The notes under the pieces are model-generated. The model did not search any database and was not told where the DNA came from. It saw only the letters and a program-made list of their open reading frames with translations. The translations under genes were made by a program, and so were the position numbers. From Catenulispora acidiphila DSM 44928 (lineage in GTDB: Bacteria > Actinomycetota > Actinomycetes > Streptomycetales > Catenulisporaceae): a DNA stretch of 64,000 nt. Positions 60,575 to 64,000 of this stretch are shown in pieces; the stretch's first letter is position 1, and each line of letters opens with the position of its first letter. Location of the stretch: assembly GCF_000024025.1 (NCBI RefSeq), contig NC_013131.1, positions 2,666,001-2,730,000 of the forward strand, given 5' to 3'.

Positions 60575-61420
60575 ATGGCTGCTCGACCGGAGAAGACTTT
60601 CGGCGCACGGTTGCGGACTGCTCTCGACGAGCGGGGACCGCTGTGCGCCGGGATCGACCCGCACGCGGCGCTGCTGGCGCAGTGGGACCTCGACGACGAC
60701 GTCGCCGGGCTGGAGCGGTTCGCGTACACCGTGGTCGAGGCGCTGGCCGACCGGGTCGCCGCGCTCAAGCCGCAGTCGGCGTTCTTCGAGCGCTACGGGA
60801 GCCGGGGGATCGCGGTCCTGGAGCGGGTCGTCGACGACGCCCGCTCGGCCGGCGCCGTCGTGATCATGGACGCCAAGCGGGGGGACATCGGGTCCACGGT
60901 CGCGGCCTACGCCGATGCCTACGTGGCGCCGTCCTCGCCGCTGTTCTCCGACGCCCTGACCGCGAGCCCGTACCTCGGCTTCGGGTCGCTGGAGCCGCTG
61001 TACGCGATGGCGGAGAAGAACCACGCCGGGGTGTTCGTGCTCGGACTGACCTCGAACCCTGAGGGCTCGCAGGTGCAGGGCGCGATCGGCGCCTCGGGGC
61101 GGTGCGTCGCGGAGGAGATCGTCACCGCCGCGGCCGCCCGCAACGCCGGCGCCTCGCCGATGGGAGCGATCGGCGCGGTCGTCGGCGGGACCGTCGAGAC
61201 GCCGGGCTTCGACCTGGCGCAGCTCAACGGCGCGTTCCTGGTCCCCGGGATCGGGGCGCAGGGCGCGACCGCCGCGGACGTGAAGCGGATCTTCGGCGCC
61301 GGGACGCGGAACGTGGTGCCCTCCAGCAGCCGGGAGATCCTGCGCGGCGGGCCCTCGGTGGCCGGGCTGCGCGATGCGGCGGCGCGGACCGTCGAGGAAC
61401 TGCGGGGGATTCTGGACTAG
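60575..61420 (+). CDS. pyrF: Orotidine 5'-phosphate decarboxylase, actinobacterial type
   Basis: A 281-residue enzyme of the longer (type 2) PyrF subgroup. The catalytic Lys/Asp tetrad segment reads MDAKRGDIGSTVAAY (about residues 94-108), with LCAGIDPH near 24 and VPGIGAQGATAAD (about 222-234). It makes UMP, completing the pathway. AAGGAG precedes the ATG, just after an AT-rich CATATATA. Its stop codon overlaps the stop of the convergent SRPBCC gene inside CTAG, so no terminator separates them. Confidence 0.96.
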   Translation: MAARPEKTFGARLRTALDERGPLCAGIDPHAALLAQWDLDDDVAGLERFAYTVVEALADRVAALKPQSAFFERYGSRGIAVLERVVDDARSAGAVVIMDAKRGDIGSTVAAYADAYVAPSSPLFSDALTASPYLGFGSLEPLYAMAEKNHAGVFVLGLTSNPEGSQVQGAIGASGRCVAEEIVTAAAARNAGASPMGAIGAVVGGTVETPGFDLAQLNGAFLVPGIGAQGATAADVKRIFGAGTRNVVPSSSREILRGGPSVAGLRDAAARTVEELRGILD

Positions 61421-61914
61421 TCGGGCTGCCGGGGTGCCTCGCCTGATTCGGCTGCCCCGGCTGTCTTGGCTGCCCCGGTGGTCTGGGCTGCCTCAAGGAT
61501 GCGCTTGAGGCGGCCCAGCGAGACCAGGAAGAACAGCCGGGTCGTCGGCCCGATCGCCAGCCAGCCGATCCTGCCCAGCAGCCCGAACGGCAGGTCCACG
61601 CGCTCCCACCAGGTGACCTGACAGGCGTCCGCGCCGCGCGCCGCCACCTCGAACCCGCCGCTGCCGCGCACGACATGGCCGGTGTGCCGCACCGTGCAGC
61701 GGCGCGGCGGGTCCCACTCGGTGACCGTCATGGTGTCCAGGAACGCCACCGGCCCGATCCCGGTCCGGCCCTCCAGCTTCCCGCCGACGGCATCCGCGCT
61801 CCCGCGCACCTGGGTCGCGACCATCCACGCACGCTGCGACTCCCAGTCGGCGATCGCCGCCCAGGCTTTCTCCGCCGGGACCCCGACGGTGACGGTCACG
61901 CGCAGCTCAGGCAA
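61417..61914 (-). CDS. SRPBCC-family (polyketide cyclase/START-like) protein
   Basis: A 165-residue protein with the helix-grip pattern of SRPBCC proteins: VGVPAEKAWAAIADWESQRA at the N-terminus, a central beta sheet (GIGPVAFLDTMTVTEWDPPR), and a long C-terminal helix with FFLVSLGRLKRILEA. The last 25 residues are Ala/Glu-rich. Ligand unknown. The TTG start at 61914 overlaps the stop of the upstream MmcQ-type gene by 8 bp, so it depends on coupling. Confidence 0.75.
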   Translation of the reverse strand: MPELRVTVTVGVPAEKAWAAIADWESQRAWMVATQVRGSADAVGGKLEGRTGIGPVAFLDTMTVTEWDPPRRCTVRHTGHVVRGSGGFEVAARGADACQVTWWERVDLPFGLLGRIGWLAIGPTTRLFFLVSLGRLKRILEAAQTTGAAKTAGAAESGEAPRQPD

Positions 61915-62272
61915 GGCGTGCCGCCAGCGTCTTGGGCGCCACCTTGAGGTAGGCGTCGCGGACGATCTCCTCGACGTCCTCCCAGTCCGGGCCGGCGTCG
62001 AGGTTCACGCCGAGCCAGCCGTGGACGCCGACGTACGGCGGCCGGTAGAAGACGTCAGGGTCCTGCTCCATCCGCAGTTCCTGGACGCCCTCCGGCGCCG
62101 GGCACCAGAAGCCCAGGCGCTTGCCGTGGTGGTGGCTGGAGAACATCGCCAGCGTGCGCTTGCCGCGGATGAACCAGGTCGGCTCGCCGTGGCTCTCGCG
62201 CTCCTCGACCTCGGGCAGCGCCAGGCAGACGGCGCGGAGCCGGTCCAGCACGGCGGTCTCTTCGGGCGTCAT
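61907..62272 (-). CDS. MmcQ/YjbR-family protein
   Basis: A 121-residue protein with the family text LPEVEERESHGEPTWFIRGK (about residues 19-38), RLGFWCPAPEG, DVFYRPPYVGVHGWLGV (about 69-85) and a final DAYLKVAPKTLAARL. MmcQ/YjbR proteins have a CyaY-like fold and were proposed to bind DNA; the role is unsettled. The ATG at 62272 has GAGG about 8 nt upstream. Divergent from a TetR gene whose operator lies between. Confidence 0.82.
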   Translation of the reverse strand: MTPEETAVLDRLRAVCLALPEVEERESHGEPTWFIRGKRTLAMFSSHHHGKRLGFWCPAPEGVQELRMEQDPDVFYRPPYVGVHGWLGVNLDAGPDWEDVEEIVRDAYLKVAPKTLAARLA

Positions 62273-62321
62273 GTCACCATCCTCACGGTTCGCACTGACA
62301 GATTCGACCAGGACCGCGCCG

Positions 62322-62339
62322 GTTGAGCGAGCGCTCAAC
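62322..62339. promoter_or_regulatory. TetR operator
   Basis: GTTGAGCG-AG-CGCTCAAC is an 18-bp perfect dyad between the MmcQ-type gene and the TetR gene, a classical TetR-family operator shape. It sits at the -35 of the TetR gene. Confidence 0.7.
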
Positions 62340-62370
62340 GAACCCTTGTGCGATCCGGTACGGTCGCGGC

Positions 62371-63015
62371 ATGAGCTCCGACACCCGGGACCGCCTGCTG
62401 CAGGGGACGATCGACGCCCTGCGGACCCAGGGCATCGCCGGGGTGTCGGCCCGGACCATCGCGGCGGCCGCCGGGGTGAACCAGGCGCTGGTGTTCTACC
62501 ACTTCGGCAGCGTCGACGAACTGCTCGCGGCGGCGGCCATGTGGTCGACCGAGCAGCAGGTGGCCGCCTACCGGGAGCCGTTCGAGCGGGTGCGCTCGCT
62601 GCGGGAGCTGCAGAAGGTCGGCCGCGAACTGCACACGCGGGAGAGCGCGGCGGGGAACGTCACGGTCCTGGGACAGATGCTCGCCGGGGCGCAGACGAAC
62701 CCGGCGTTCGCCGCGGCGACGCGCGACGCGCTGGCGCTGTGGACCGTGGAGATCGAGCGGGTGCTGGCCCGGGTGCTGGCGGACTCCCCGCTCGGGGAGG
62801 TCGCGGACGTGCCGGGGCTGGCGCGCGCGGTGGCGGCGTCCTTCATCGGGATGGAGCTGCTGGCGGCCGTCGACCCCGAGGGCGACAAGGCCGCGTTCCG
62901 GGCCCTGGACCAGCTCGGCGCCCTGCTGGAGTACTTGGACGACCTGGGTCCGGCCTCGCGGGCGGCGGCGCGGCGCGCGGTGCGGACCGCCGTGCGGCGG
63001 TCGGTGCGCGCGTAG
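62371..63015 (+). CDS. TetR-family transcriptional regulator
   Basis: A 214-residue regulator with the helix-turn-helix VSARTIAAAAGVNQALVFYHF (about residues 25-45, a near-standard TetR recognition helix ending YHFGS), then a helical effector domain. The ATG has TACGGT 6 nt upstream and no ribosome-binding site, so it is probably leaderless. It most likely represses itself and the divergent MmcQ-SRPBCC pair through the GTTGAGCG dyad. The tail is Arg/Ala-rich. Confidence 0.88.
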   Translation: MSSDTRDRLLQGTIDALRTQGIAGVSARTIAAAAGVNQALVFYHFGSVDELLAAAAMWSTEQQVAAYREPFERVRSLRELQKVGRELHTRESAAGNVTVLGQMLAGAQTNPAFAAATRDALALWTVEIERVLARVLADSPLGEVADVPGLARAVAASFIGMELLAAVDPEGDKAAFRALDQLGALLEYLDDLGPASRAAARRAVRTAVRRSVRA

Positions 63016-63042
63016 GGCGGCGGCGCGGGAGCGGAGCCGCCC
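63015..63042. terminator. Hairpin after the TetR gene
   Basis: GGGCGGC (63015-63021) and GCCGCCC (63036-63042) form a 7-bp stem starting in the TetR stop codon. The convergent deaminase gene ends at 63120; CTGCCGG repeats fill the rest of the gap. Confidence 0.45.
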
Positions 63043-63119
63043 TGGCTGGACCGGTGTCTGTTGTTTGCGGGCTGCCGGCTGCCGGCTGTGTCTGCCGGCT
63101 CGGCGGTGCGCGACGCGGC

Positions 63120-63614
63120 TCAGGCGTCGCCGAACAGGTGCGCGTTGGCGGCCTTGACCAGCGGCTCGAACTCCGGGAACTCGACGACCTCGATCCCGGC
63201 CTCGCGGAGCAGCTCCGCGCCCTGGCAGTCCTCGACCAGCAGCGACGGCTCGCGCCAGGCGAACACCACGCGCCGGATACCGGAGGCGATGATCAGCTGG
63301 GTGCAGGTGAGCGGCCGGGATTTCCGGATCGAGCACGGCTCGAGCGAGGAGTAGACGGTCGCCCCGGACAACCGCGGGTGGTTCGGGCCGAGGGTGTTCA
63401 GCGCCGACTCCTCGGCGTGCACGTGCTCGTCGGTGTCGCGGGACCAGCCGCGGGCCAGCTCGCGGTCGTCGGCGTCGACGATCAGCGCCCCGACGTTGAA
63501 CGCGCCCGGCGCCGGCGGACAGCGCCAGGCGAGGTCGACGGCGGTGCTGAGCCATTCGCGGTCTTCCCCGCGGGTGCGGTTGGACAGGGGGGAGGCGGCG
63601 TCGATGGTGGTCAC
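63120..63614 (-). CDS. RibD-like deaminase domain protein
   Basis: A 164-residue cytidine-deaminase-fold protein. It has HVHAEESAL (zinc His and catalytic Glu, about residues 50-58) and SLEPCSIRKSRPLTC (about 76-90), where the two cysteines have the long PCxxxxxxxxxC spacing of riboflavin-pathway RibD deaminases rather than the PCxxC of nucleoside deaminases. The reductase domain of RibD is absent. It may act on a pyrimidine of riboflavin or a natural-product pathway. The GTG at 63614 has GAGGG about 9 nt upstream. Confidence 0.78.
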   Translation of the reverse strand: MTTIDAASPLSNRTRGEDREWLSTAVDLAWRCPPAPGAFNVGALIVDADDRELARGWSRDTDEHVHAEESALNTLGPNHPRLSGATVYSSLEPCSIRKSRPLTCTQLIIASGIRRVVFAWREPSLLVEDCQGAELLREAGIEVVEFPEFEPLVKAANAHLFGDA

Positions 63615-63829
63615 TTTCCAAAACCCTCGGTTCTGATCGGGTCCGGCCGGTGGATGGTGGGAGAGACGAGGAACGCGCGGGTGACCGGCACCGTCTCGCC
63701 TCGGCGGGCGCGGACGGCACGGGGTCTGGTCACAAGTCCCAACAGTAGTCGCGGCGGGCCGGGGATTCTCGGGTTCGCCGCCAAGCACGCCCGCGTGATC
63801 GCCGCGACGGAACCCGCCCCGCGGATTGG

Positions 63830-63835
63830 TATCTT
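63830..63835 (+). promoter_or_regulatory. -10 element of the HAD gene
   Basis: TATCTT lies 7 nt before the ATG at 63843 with no ribosome-binding site, again fitting a leaderless transcript. The rest of the 228-bp divergent gap shows nothing recognisable. Confidence 0.45.
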
Positions 63836-63842
63836 GATCGGC

Positions 63843-64000
63843 ATGCTCCGCCCCATACCGCCGGCCGCGGTGTTCTTCGACATGGACGGCCTGCTCATCG
63901 ACTCCGAGCCCACCTGGTTCCAGGCTGAGAAGGACATGCTCGCCGCCTACGGCTTCACCCTCGGCCCCGAGCACTACCCCCACGTCCTCGGCAAGCCGAT
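63843..64000 (+). CDS. HAD-superfamily hydrolase (5' part only)
   Basis: The first 52 codons are visible and run off the window. FFDMDGLLIDSEPTWFQAE contains the HAD motif I DxDGxLxDSE with the nucleophile Asp near residue 13, and the following helical cap start is typical of beta-phosphoglucomutase-like or sugar-phosphate phosphatases. The remaining motifs and the substrate cannot be judged. Confidence 0.85.
   Translation, partial: MLRPIPPAAVFFDMDGLLIDSEPTWFQAEKDMLAAYGFTLGPEHYPHVLGKP

Overview
The window is a high-GC actinobacterial chromosome segment, almost entirely core genome. A BldD with an intact c-di-GMP signature, adjacent bldD and pyr genes, an actinobacterial-type PyrF, and many GTG starts with ATGA or GTGA stop/start overlaps point to a filamentous actinomycete. 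From memory the gene order (yebC-ruvCAB-yajC-secDF-apt-relA, hisS-aspS, alaS-ruvX-mltG-aroE, aroC-aroK-aroB-aroQ-pepP-efp-nusB, bldD, pyrR-pyrB-pyrC-x-carA-carB-pyrD-pyrF) matches the Streptomyces backbone. The extra genes and divergent low-complexity tails suggest a relative such as Catenulispora; the genus cannot be proven from this sequence. No tRNA, rRNA, IS element, prophage or CRISPR array was seen.

Layout. 1-11.5 kb: end of pdxT, yebC, Holliday-junction genes ruvC-ruvA-ruvB, Sec accessory genes yajC-secD-secF, apt and a bifunctional (p)ppGpp enzyme. 11.5-15 kb: a small Rpn-tail fragment, a membrane protein, a DUF349 protein and a membrane-anchored cyclophilin. 15-19.8 kb: an MBL hydrolase, hisS-aspS and an SseB-like protein. 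19.9-26.3 kb: an accessory block with a YczE/MocR pair, two GNAT enzymes and a FetAB-like ABC exporter flanked by a 7-bp minisatellite. 26.4-35 kb: rarA, two small membrane or coiled proteins, alaS, ruvX, mltG, and aroE, which appears to start at CTG. 35-41.7 kb: a second accessory block with a repeat-bearing methyltransferase/TetR pair, a Ser/Thr pseudokinase and a three-gene ABC-2 exporter. 41.9-47.4 kb: shikimate pathway genes, a prolyl peptidase, efp and nusB. 47.5-50.4 kb: a lactonase/CMD operon divergent from a CGNR regulator, then an alpha/beta hydrolase. 50.6-61.4 kb: bldD and the complete de novo UMP pathway. 61.4-64 kb: small enzymes, a TetR regulator, a RibD-like deaminase and the start of an HAD phosphatase.

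How it works together. The pyr operon encodes all six steps to UMP plus PyrR, and its leader carries a good PyrR-binding loop just upstream of the ribosome-binding site. bldD has a near-perfect BldD box over its own predicted transcription start. The aro genes give the middle and end of the chorismate pathway. Three divergent regulator pairs (MocR/YczE, TetR/methyltransferase, CGNR/CMD-lactonase) have strong inverted repeats in their shared intergenic regions. Many genes seem to be read from leaderless mRNAs, with TANNNT about 6 nt before the start codon. A recurring oddity is long low-complexity extensions on conserved proteins (RSH, SecD, MltG, the methyltransferase), several built on short DNA tandem repeats. 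I found no clearly new multi-gene defence or biosynthetic system; the best leads are the CTG start of aroE, the twin CGNR operators, the pseudokinase beside an ABC exporter, and the repeat-driven protein tails.
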